DNA from: Cyanobacteria bacterium OH_CFB_184
GTDB taxonomy: Bacteria > Cyanobacteriota > Vampirovibrionia > Gastranaerophilales > Gastranaerophilaceae
Direction: 5' to 3'
NCBI GenBank assembly: GCA_023414155.1
Contig: JAEZOG010000218.1
Location: 1-5,775 of the forward strand
DNA length: 5,775 bases
A model generated the notes under the pieces. The model made no database searches and was not told the DNA's origin. It was given only the letters and a program-made list of their open reading frames with translations. How positions within the stretch are numbered: position 1 is the stretch's first letter; every line of letters starts with the position of its first letter. Positions 1 through 5,256 of this stretch are shown here, in pieces. The position numbers and the translations under genes are program-made.

Positions 1-129
1 TGAATCAACTTTCTTTAACTCTGGTTGAGTTTCTTCACCATTAACTGGCTTTGTTAAATTTAAATTTTTACACGACGACTTTTGAATTCTGAGCAGCTTA
101 GTCTCAGAAGCGTTAACACTTTTGATCAT
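1..129 (-). CDS. Unrecognised protein, N-terminal 43 residues only
   Basis: This is an open minus-strand frame starting with ATG at 127-129 and running without a stop to the window edge, so the C-terminus is missing. It begins MIKSVNASETKLLRIQK and continues with a hydrophilic stretch rich in Lys, Asn, Glu and Ser, with one cysteine (residue 20). There is no signal peptide, membrane segment or known motif in the visible part. A purine-rich stretch reading GAGAGG on the minus strand lies about nine bases before the ATG and can serve as ribosome binding site. It lies downstream of the helicase gene on the same strand but beyond an intrinsic terminator, so it is probably transcribed separately; I found no convincing promoter. 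A 43-codon open frame alone is weak evidence for a gene; the RBS and orientation raise it somewhat. No function is proposed. Confidence 0.5.
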   Translation of the reverse strand, partial: MIKSVNASETKLLRIQKSSCKNLNLTKPVNGEETQPELKKVDS

Positions 130-153
130 TAAAATATACCTCTCTACCTCAAA

Positions 154-180
154 CACGTGGTTGTACAAAGGCATGTGCAC
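154..180. repeat. Cluster of three short palindromes
   Basis: Three perfect palindromes occur within 27 bases: CACGTG (154-159), TTGTACAA (161-168) and GTGCAC (175-180). CACGTG can also pair with CATGTG (172-177) around almost the same centre, with one G-U wobble in plus-strand RNA. The cluster lies 25-51 bases upstream of the start of the partial minus-strand gene, where an operator or an mRNA hairpin could sit. No function is known; chance is a real alternative. Confidence 0.3.
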
Positions 181-235
181 ATTTTTTTTTGCTAGTTGGA
201 GGGTGTCTTTTTTACAATTATTAATACTAGCCTAT

Positions 236-265
236 AAAAAAGACCTCCGTAGAGGTCTTTTTTTT
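236..265 (-). terminator. Intrinsic terminator after the helicase gene
   Basis: A perfect 7-bp stem, AGACCTC (241-247) with GAGGTCT (252-258), closes a CGTA loop. It is extended by five A-T pairs (236-240 with 259-263). Read on the minus strand, it begins about five bases after the helicase stop codon and ends in a run of six U. The plus-strand reading also ends in an eight-T run, so it could act in both directions, though no plus-strand gene is seen to its left. Confidence 0.9.
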
Positions 266-270
266 ATTTA

Positions 271-2124
271 TTATTTCGATTTCTTAGAAGCGAATTTTTT
301 AACACCACCTGGTTTTTTAGCACCATATGATCTTGGAGACTTTGAAAAATCTCTACCTGAGTCTTTAGAAGAATCACTGCCGAATTTTTTCGATTTTCCA
401 AAAGGTTTTTTAAAATCTTTTTTAGCCTTTTTCTTTTTATCGAAATCTTTGTTGTCTTCATCATTGAACTTTTTAGGGTTATCTCTTAATGTTCTTACAG
501 CGCTCATCATTTCATCTAAGCTAAGATTGTTATCGTTTCTTTGTTTGCTGCTTCCAAAGTTACGACCTCTGTCGCCTCTTGGAGCTTTGTCTTCAAATCT
601 TTTTCTGCCGAATTCAGAAGAACCGCCAAAATCGCGAGAACCACGAGAACCTCTTGATTCATAAGATCCATTAAAATCTCTTGAACCTCTAGACTCACGA
701 GAGCCGCCAAATCCTCTTGAACCACGAGAACCTCTTGAACGTCTTTGTCTTGAATCATCTTCATAAGAATTATCTTCAAAAACAATGTTTCTGTCGATTT
801 TTTTGCTCTCTTTATTCATTGATAATTTCAATAACGCAGCAGCAACTTCAACCAATGAAACATTTTCACTAGTCATTGCCATTACTCTTTCAGAGAAAAC
901 CGATAAATCATCACATTGGATTATGTTGCTGATTTTTGTTTGGAAAGCATCAACTCTAGAATTTTCTAATTCTTCATAAGTTGGGACTTCGCTTTTATTA
1001 ATAAGCATTCCATTTGCTCTTTCAATTCTTTTTACAAACTGAACCTGTCTTTTTGAAACAAAAGTGAATGATTTTCCAGAAGTACCTGCACGTCCTGTTC
1101 TTCCGATTCTATGAATATAATCTTCATCATCTCTTGGTAAATCATAGTTAAATACAGCTTCAATATTTTTAACGTCGATACCTCTACCTGCAACATCTGT
1201 TGCAACAAGGATTTCAATAGTTCCATTTCTGAAGCCTCTCATAACTTTTTCTCTTTGAGTTTGGTTCATATCACCGTGAAGAGCATCTGCGAAGTAGCCT
1301 CTTGATTTTAAGAACTCAACTAATTTATCAACTGAACTTTTTGTATTACAGAATACTAAAGAAAGTTTAACTTTATGCAAGTCTAAAAGTCTTGTAAGAA
1401 GCTCCATTTTAGCTTTTTCAACTACTTCAAAATAAACTTGTTCAATATCAGGAGTATCTTGAATACTATCCGTTACATCAACTAATGTTGGGTTAGTTTG
1501 GAATTTTTTTGTAAGTTCTACAATATCTTTTGCCATAGTTGCAGAGAACAATATAGTTTGACGATTAGCAGGAACATCTTCAAGAATAACGTGAATGTCT
1601 TCTCTAAAGCCCATATCAAGCATTTCATCAGCTTCATCAAGGATAACCATATTAACTGAATCAAGTTTAATCGATCCACGTCTTAAATGGTCCATTAATC
1701 TTCCAGGAGTTGCCACAACAACTTTTGGAGATCTTTGAAGAGCGTTAAACTGTTTATCAATTTGTTGTCCGCCATATACAGATACAATAGATACGTTGTC
1801 CATATATTTACTTAATTTTTCAAACTCTTTGTGTACTTGAATTACAAGCTCTCTTGTCGGGCAAAGAATTAAAGCTTGAATATTTTTATTTGAAGAGTTT
1901 AAATCTAGTTTTTCTAAAACAGGGACAGCAAATGCTGCTGTTTTTCCGCTTCCGGTTGGAGCTTTTGCAATGATGTCTTTTCCTAGCATAATCTGAGGTA
2001 TAGCCTCTGATTGGATAGAAGAAGGTGTTTCAAATTTCATATCAGTAATCGCATTAAGTATTTCTTGCGATAGTGCTAAATCATTGAAATTTTCAATTTT
2101 TAAAATTGTTTCTAATGTTGTCAT
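271..2124 (-). CDS. deaD: DEAD-box ATP-dependent RNA helicase (DeaD/CshA type)
   Basis: This 617-residue protein is expected to unwind RNA duplexes with ATP in the cytoplasm, with roles in cold adaptation, ribosome assembly and mRNA decay known for this family. All helicase motifs are present in order: Q motif (Phe13, Gln38), Walker A APTGSGKT (55-62), PTREL (89-93), GG (118-119), TPGR (139-142), DEAD (163-166), SAT (194-196), LVFCNT (256-261), ATDVAGRGID (308-317) and HRIGRTGR (338-345). Residues about 385-440 are helical and resemble the dimerisation segment of CshA/DeaD proteins. I see no DbpA-type RNA-binding domain; instead there is an Arg-Gly-Ser region (about 460-525) and a Lys-rich tail (about 550-617). 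The ATG follows a purine-rich AGAGAAAG site, and an in-frame TAG lies five codons upstream, which supports the start. The family is certain; the choice between the deaD and cshA names is not. Confidence 0.96.
   Translation of the reverse strand: MTTLETILKIENFNDLALSQEILNAITDMKFETPSSIQSEAIPQIMLGKDIIAKAPTGSGKTAAFAVPVLEKLDLNSSNKNIQALILCPTRELVIQVHKEFEKLSKYMDNVSIVSVYGGQQIDKQFNALQRSPKVVVATPGRLMDHLRRGSIKLDSVNMVILDEADEMLDMGFREDIHVILEDVPANRQTILFSATMAKDIVELTKKFQTNPTLVDVTDSIQDTPDIEQVYFEVVEKAKMELLTRLLDLHKVKLSLVFCNTKSSVDKLVEFLKSRGYFADALHGDMNQTQREKVMRGFRNGTIEILVATDVAGRGIDVKNIEAVFNYDLPRDDEDYIHRIGRTGRAGTSGKSFTFVSKRQVQFVKRIERANGMLINKSEVPTYEELENSRVDAFQTKISNIIQCDDLSVFSERVMAMTSENVSLVEVAAALLKLSMNKESKKIDRNIVFEDNSYEDDSRQRRSRGSRGSRGFGGSRESRGSRDFNGSYESRGSRGSRDFGGSSEFGRKRFEDKAPRGDRGRNFGSSKQRNDNNLSLDEMMSAVRTLRDNPKKFNDEDNKDFDKKKKAKKDFKKPFGKSKKFGSDSSKDSGRDFSKSPRSYGAKKPGGVKKFASKKSK
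616..738 (-). repeat. Degenerate Arg-Gly-Ser coding repeats in the helicase tail
   Basis: Helicase residues 463-503 are built from SRGS, ESRGSR and RDFxGS units, including two approximate copies at 477-488 (ESRGSRDF, then NGSY) and 489-503 (ESRGSRGSRDF, then GGSS). The DNA is correspondingly repetitive (plus strand: CCACGAGAACCTCTTGA-like units). Arg-Gly-rich tails in RNA helicases bind RNA nonspecifically; that role is inferred here. The repetition could let the tail vary in length between strains. Confidence 0.8.
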
Positions 2125-2145
2125 ATTAATCTTTCTCTAGTGATA

Positions 2146-2179
2146 ATGCTCTTTACAAACTAAAATGTAAAAAGAGCAT
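2146..2179 (-). promoter_or_regulatory. Stem-loop in the helicase 5' UTR
   Basis: ATGCTCTTT (2146-2154) pairs with AAAGAGCAT (2171-2179). The stem continues, after a two-base bulge, with ACA/TGT (2155-2157 with 2166-2168) around an eight-base loop. It sits about 21 bases before the helicase start codon and just upstream of its ribosome binding site. It has no U tract on either strand, so it is not a terminator. It could affect mRNA stability or translation, or be a target for the helicase itself; this is inference. Confidence 0.5.
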
Positions 2180-2271
2180 CCGAAAATTACATTAAAGACA
2201 AAAAATTGTATTCTACAAATGTAACACGAACATATTTTAAATACTGCATAATAATTAAAACATTAAGTAAT

Positions 2272-2301
2272 ATTATAATAAATATATAATTAAAAAGTCT
2301 A
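2272..2301 (-). promoter_or_regulatory. Putative sigma-70-type promoter for the helicase gene
   Basis: On the minus strand a perfect TATAAT (2277 to 2272) is preceded, after an 18-base spacer, by TAGACT (2301 to 2296; 4 of 6 match to TTGACA). Transcription from it would give a 5' UTR of about 140 bases, as is common for cold-induced helicase mRNAs. The surrounding DNA is so AT-rich that a chance TATAAT is quite possible. Confidence 0.4.
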
Positions 2302-2374
2302 AACGGTAAGATACCTAGGCTTTCAAACAAATCCTAGAAGAACCTCTAATAAAAAAATGAAATAATCTGTCCTA

Positions 2375-2403
2375 TTGACTAATTTAAAAATCTATCATTT
2401 AAT
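2375..2403 (+). promoter_or_regulatory. Putative sigma-70-type promoter of the sulfur operon
   Basis: TTGACT (2375-2380) and TTTAAT (2398-2403) each match the consensus at 5 of 6 positions and are separated by the ideal 17 bases. The predicted start, near 2410, would give a leader of about 265 bases before the synthase gene, containing the Cys-rich ORF and the terminator. This placement fits an attenuated operon. The start site is not proven. Confidence 0.6.
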
Positions 2404-2456
2404 ATATAGTAATTTACGGAAAGCCGAAAATTATATTGCAAACCAAAAGGAATCAA

Positions 2457-2570
2457 ATGAATAATCACAAAGCAAATAACCCAAATATGACACTATGCCA
2501 AGACTTGTGTTGTTGTACATATCAAAAGAGATATGACGGTTTTTGCTGTTGCTGCTGTTTTATATTATAA
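2457..2570 (+). CDS. Cysteine-rich leader peptide (putative attenuator peptide)
   Basis: This 37-codon ORF opens with ATG at 2457 after AAAGGA (2446-2451) at five bases spacing and ends with TAA at 2568-2570. It encodes nine cysteines: Cys14, Cys18-20 (within TLCQDLCCCTY) and Cys30-34 (within DGFCCCCCF), about 24 percent of the peptide. The last three residues, FIL, are hydrophobic. The neighbouring helicase has three cysteines in 617 residues, so the enrichment is extreme. A strong terminator starts 27 bases after its stop, followed by the cysteine-forming operon on the same strand. This is the layout of an amino-acid leader peptide, where translation rather than the product matters. Poly-cysteine short ORFs upstream of cysteine-related genes are known as regulators in mycobacteria. 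The main alternative is a small metal-binding peptide, but runs of adjacent cysteines without the usual CxC or CxxC spacing and the 3' terminator make that less likely. Confidence 0.8.
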   Translation: MNNHKANNPNMTLCQDLCCCTYQKRYDGFCCCCCFIL

Positions 2571-2636
2571 AATATAAGATTTGAAACATAAAACTTGAAA
2601 CCCGTTTATCTCTATTTATAGATGAACGGGTTTTTT
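2513..2636 (+). promoter_or_regulatory. Putative cysteine-responsive transcription attenuator
   Basis: Four RNA segments with mutually exclusive pairings can be drawn. 1:2: CATATC (2518-2523) pairs with GATATG (2530-2535) around an AAAAGA loop, extendable by four pairs past bulged A2517 (T2513-T2516 with A2536-G2539, two of them G-U). 2:3: AGAGATA (2527-2533) pairs with TATCTCT (2607-2613), then G2535-G2539 with C2602-T2606 and TTT (2541-2543) with AAA (2598-2600), leaving one bulge and one mismatch. 3:4 is the terminator stem. A ribosome waiting at Cys18-20 (2508-2516) would mask segment 1 to about base 2527, leaving segment 2 free to capture segment 3 and prevent termination. A ribosome that reaches the stop codon no longer holds segment 1, and in moving there passes over segment 2, so termination is favoured. 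Pairings are read by eye; energies were not computed. Confidence 0.7.
2598..2636 (+). terminator. Intrinsic terminator between leader ORF and synthase
   Basis: AAACCCGTTTATCT (2598-2611) pairs with AGATGAACGGGTTT (2620-2633) over 14 bp with a single G-U pair (T2607, G2624), around an eight-base loop. The run of six T at 2631-2636 follows the GC core directly. It lies inside the operon leader, upstream of the structural genes, so it must be conditionally bypassed for them to be expressed from the upstream promoter. Confidence 0.92.
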
Positions 2637-2664
2637 AGTGCCAAAAAGAGAACTGATTATAAAG

Positions 2665-2670
2665 AAAGGG
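2665..2670 (+). promoter_or_regulatory. Ribosome binding site deciding the synthase start
   Basis: AAAGGG lies five bases before ATG 2676. The frame also stays open back to an ATG at 2622, but that codon is inside the 3' arm of the terminator hairpin and has no ribosome binding site. The 18 extra residues (MNGFFSAKK onward) also precede the conserved start of the fold. The start at 2676 is therefore preferred. Confidence 0.85.
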
Positions 2671-2675
2671 AAAAA

Positions 2676-4055
2676 ATGAAATATTACGAAAACGTGCTTG
2701 ATAAAATAGGAGAAACACCCTTAATAAAACTATCAAAACTGACTCAAGGGTTAAATGTTAATATTTTTGCAAAGGTAGAATACTTCAATCCCGGCGGCAG
2801 TTCAAAAGACAGAATTGCACTTGCGATGATAGAAAACGCCGAAAAAAATGGACTTTTGAAACCTGGGGGAACAATTATTGAAGCAACAGCTGGAAATACA
2901 GGCGCAGGACTTGCTTTGATAGCTGCAAGTAAAGGATATAAAAGCATATTTGTTCTCCCAGACAAAATGAGCAATGAAAAAGTCAACTTATTAAAAGCCT
3001 ATGGCGCTGAAATCGTCATCACGCCTACATCAGTCGCGCCAGATTCACCTGAAAGCTACAATGGAGTAGCAGATAGATTAGCAAAAGAAATCCCGAATTC
3101 ATTCAGACCCTCTCAATTCAGCAACTTGGTTAACCCGCACGCTCATTACCTTTCCACGGGACCAGAAATCTGGGAAGCACTTGATGGCAACATAGATGTT
3201 TTTGTCGCAGGAATAGGCACCGGAGGGACGATATCTGGAACGGGAAAATATTTAAAAGAAAAAAATCCGAAAATTATTGTAATCGGGGCTGATCCTGAAG
3301 GATCAATACTTTCTGGTGACTCCCCAAGGTCTTATAAAGTCGAAGGTATCGGCGAAGATTTTATACCTGTAACCTTTGACAGACAAATAGTGGATGAGTT
3401 TATAAGAGTAAGCGATACAGAATCTTTTTCGACTACAAGAAAATTGGCAAGAGAAGAGGGGTTACTTGTCGGAGGATCGTCAGGAACCGCTCTAGCTGCT
3501 GCATTAAAATATGCCCAAAGAGCACCTGATGGAACAAATATTGTCGTTCACTTTCCTGACACAGGACGCAATTATCTAACAAAAATTTTCTCAGATGATT
3601 GGATGTTTGATAACGGATTTTTAGAAGAAGAACCTGAAACAGTCACGGTAGGAGAAATTTTAAAAACTAAAGACCAGTCCCAATCACTTATATATATAAA
3701 CGCAGACGACTCTGCAATCAATGCTGCCAACATAATGAGAGAAAATGGAATATCTCAAATTCCTGTTTTAAAAGACAGAAAAATGGTCGGGAGCTTAAAT
3801 GAAGTCACTTTAATTAAATTATTATATGACGGGACAAATCTAGCTGAAAGCTATGTTTCAGAGGTAATGGGGCAAAGCCTTCCTCAATTAGAGAAAAACG
3901 CAAATATATCTGAATTATACAGGCATCTTTTGGCAGGAAATGTCGGCGTAATAATCACCAAAAATGAGGAAGCTCTTGGCTTTTTATCAAGGATTGATCT
4001 TGCAAATTTTTGGATAAAAAGAATGAAAGCAAGAAAAGTACTAGCAAACAACTAA
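2676..4055 (+). CDS. cbs: Cystathionine beta-synthase with C-terminal CBS-domain pair
   Basis: This 459-residue PLP enzyme should join homocysteine and serine (or O-acetylserine) to make cystathionine, the first step of reverse transsulfuration. The catalytic domain (about 1-315) shows the PLP lysine Lys44 in NPGGSSKDR, the substrate/PLP loop TAGNTG (71-76), the phosphate-binding loop GTGGT (181-185) and GGSSG (266-270). Phrases such as FVAGIGTGGTISGTGKYLKE and GADPEGS resemble the M. tuberculosis Cbs protein, of similar length. EATAGNTG, rather than EPTSGNTG, is shared with B. subtilis MccA. Residues about 322-450 form two CBS motifs, a possible nucleotide or SAM sensor; there is no N-terminal haem region as in the human enzyme. 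The protein contains no cysteine at all. It is the first structural gene after the leader terminator, and the next gene follows after 19 bases. A cysteine synthase activity cannot be excluded, but the CBS domains and the partner gene argue for cystathionine synthesis. Confidence 0.93.
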   Translation: MKYYENVLDKIGETPLIKLSKLTQGLNVNIFAKVEYFNPGGSSKDRIALAMIENAEKNGLLKPGGTIIEATAGNTGAGLALIAASKGYKSIFVLPDKMSNEKVNLLKAYGAEIVITPTSVAPDSPESYNGVADRLAKEIPNSFRPSQFSNLVNPHAHYLSTGPEIWEALDGNIDVFVAGIGTGGTISGTGKYLKEKNPKIIVIGADPEGSILSGDSPRSYKVEGIGEDFIPVTFDRQIVDEFIRVSDTESFSTTRKLAREEGLLVGGSSGTALAAALKYAQRAPDGTNIVVHFPDTGRNYLTKIFSDDWMFDNGFLEEEPETVTVGEILKTKDQSQSLIYINADDSAINAANIMRENGISQIPVLKDRKMVGSLNEVTLIKLLYDGTNLAESYVSEVMGQSLPQLEKNANISELYRHLLAGNVGVIITKNEEALGFLSRIDLANFWIKRMKARKVLANN

Positions 4056-4074
4056 ATTTTAAAAGGAGATAAAA

Positions 4075-5238
4075 ATGAATTTTTCAACAAAAGCAATCCA
4101 TGCTGGGCAAAGCGCCGATAAGACAACAGGGGCAACTATTGTCCCTATATATCAGACATCGACTTATACGCAGGAAGAAATAGGCAAACACAAGGGTTAT
4201 GAATACACAAGAACAGGAAACCCAACAAGATCAGCACTTGAAGAATGTTTAGCCGCTCTTGAGAATGCACAATACGGACTTGCATTTGCTTCTGGGTTAG
4301 CAGCATCATCAGCGGTACTTTCAATATTAAAACCCGGCGACAATGTCATCGCCTCAGACGATTTGTACGGAGGAACCTACAGACTCTTTGAAAATATCTT
4401 TACTCCTCTAGGAATAACATTTACATATGTAGACGGGACTAATATAGAGGCTTTTGAATCAGCAATTAAACCAACAACAAAGTTAATCTGGCTAGAAACA
4501 CCGACAAATCCACTTTTAAAACTGACTGATATTTTAGAAGTCACAAAAATTGCAAAAGAGAAAAACATTTTTACCGTAGTCGATAACACTTTTGCAACTC
4601 CATACTTTCAGCAGCCACTTGACCTTGGCGCTGACATCGTTCTTCACAGCACAACCAAATATATAGGAGGGCACTCAGACGTTGTGGGCGGAGCTGTGCT
4701 TTTAAACAATCACAAGATTTATGAAAATATTAAATTTTACCAAAACGCAGCAGGTGGAATCCCTGGTCCTTTTGACTCTTGGCTAATATTAAGAGGTTTA
4801 AAAACTTTGGCACTTAGGATGAAACAACACGAGCAAAATGCAAGATTGATTGCAAGAATTCTCTCAGAGCACCCGCAAGTGGTCAAAGTATACTACCCCG
4901 GATTATCCTCTCACCCGCAACATGAATTAGCTTTAAAACAAATGAGGGGCTTTGGCGGAATGATTTCATTTAAAATCAAAGGCGGTTTTGAAGAAGCTAA
5001 TAATTTTATGAAAAATTTAAGAATATTTTCTCTTGCAGAAAGTCTTGGTGGAGTAGAGTCTCTTGTATGTTATCCTCCTAAGATGACTCACGCCTCTATT
5101 CCAACAGAGGAAAGAGAAAATCGAGGGATAACCGACAATTTAATAAGGCTATCAGTTGGAATAGAAGATATTGAAGACCTTACTCTCGATATTGACCAAG
5201 CTTTGATTAAAAGCTCAAAACATTCACTAATTCACTAA
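4075..5238 (+). CDS. mccB: Cystathionine gamma-lyase (Cys/Met metabolism PLP enzyme)
   Basis: This 387-residue fold-type I PLP enzyme should split cystathionine into cysteine, 2-oxobutyrate and ammonia, completing homocysteine-to-cysteine conversion. The PLP lysine is Lys195 in HSTTKYIGGHSD. Other family marks are YEYTRTGNPTR (42-52), ASGLAA (72-77), SDDLYGGTYRLF (94-105), WLETPTNP (139-146), VDNTFATP (169-176) and the C-terminal SLGGVESL (323-330) followed by MTHASIP (337-343). Length matches the family. The start is supported by AAGGAG at 4063-4068, six bases before ATG. The gene lies 19 bases after the synthase, so they are co-transcribed. Cystathionine gamma-synthase, beta-lyase and short acylhomoserine sulfhydrylases share the fold and most motifs, and sequence alone does not separate them; the gamma-lyase call rests mainly on pairing with cystathionine beta-synthase. 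It has only two cysteines (58 and 332). Confidence 0.88.
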   Translation: MNFSTKAIHAGQSADKTTGATIVPIYQTSTYTQEEIGKHKGYEYTRTGNPTRSALEECLAALENAQYGLAFASGLAASSAVLSILKPGDNVIASDDLYGGTYRLFENIFTPLGITFTYVDGTNIEAFESAIKPTTKLIWLETPTNPLLKLTDILEVTKIAKEKNIFTVVDNTFATPYFQQPLDLGADIVLHSTTKYIGGHSDVVGGAVLLNNHKIYENIKFYQNAAGGIPGPFDSWLILRGLKTLALRMKQHEQNARLIARILSEHPQVVKVYYPGLSSHPQHELALKQMRGFGGMISFKIKGGFEEANNFMKNLRIFSLAESLGGVESLVCYPPKMTHASIPTEERENRGITDNLIRLSVGIEDIEDLTLDIDQALIKSSKHSLIH

Positions 5239-5256
5239 ATAAAGGAACTTTTAAAT

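Larger units (their letters stand above)
2125..2456. other. Divergent intergenic region, very AT-rich
   Basis: This 332-base gap separates the minus-strand helicase from the plus-strand sulfur operon. It contains a putative helicase promoter and 5' UTR stem-loop on the minus strand and a putative operon promoter on the plus strand. A weak CTAGG/CCTAG inverted repeat (2315-2319 and 2333-2337, 13-base loop) lies between them. I see no tRNA, no credible protein gene, no T-box consensus and no SAM-riboswitch core in it. Confidence 0.7.

Noticed and set aside
191..231. GCTAGT/ACTAGC inverted repeat with a 29-base spacing
   Set aside because: The six-base arms are far apart in AT-rich DNA, with no adjacent U tract in the right position; likely chance.
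122..664. 180-codon open frame on the plus strand
   Set aside because: It lies mostly antisense to the helicase tail, and its opening stretch crosses the terminator. Its Phe/Leu/Ser-rich product reflects the complement of Lys-rich and Arg-Gly-Ser codons, and it has no family signature.
2315..2337. CTAGG/CCTAG inverted repeat as a terminator
   Set aside because: It has only five pairs with a 13-base loop and no T tract, so it is too weak to call.
2457..2570. Metallothionein-like or peptide-toxin gene
   Set aside because: Cysteines occur in solid runs rather than CxC/CxxC patterns, and the short ORF lies directly before a terminator and a cysteine-forming operon. It remains a minor alternative.
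2410..2640. T-box or SAM (S-box) riboswitch upstream of the sulfur genes
   Set aside because: I could not find the conserved T-box sequence (AGGGTGG...) or a SAM-I core, while a translated Cys-rich ORF with alternative hairpins explains the terminator.
2622..2675. Eighteen-residue N-terminal extension of the synthase from ATG 2622
   Set aside because: The ATG lies within the terminator hairpin and lacks a ribosome binding site, while ATG 2676 has AAAGGG at five bases.
2744..2986. Minus-strand open frame within the synthase, and similar ones within the helicase and lyase
   Set aside because: They are shadows of well-supported genes in other frames with no ribosome binding site or family motifs.
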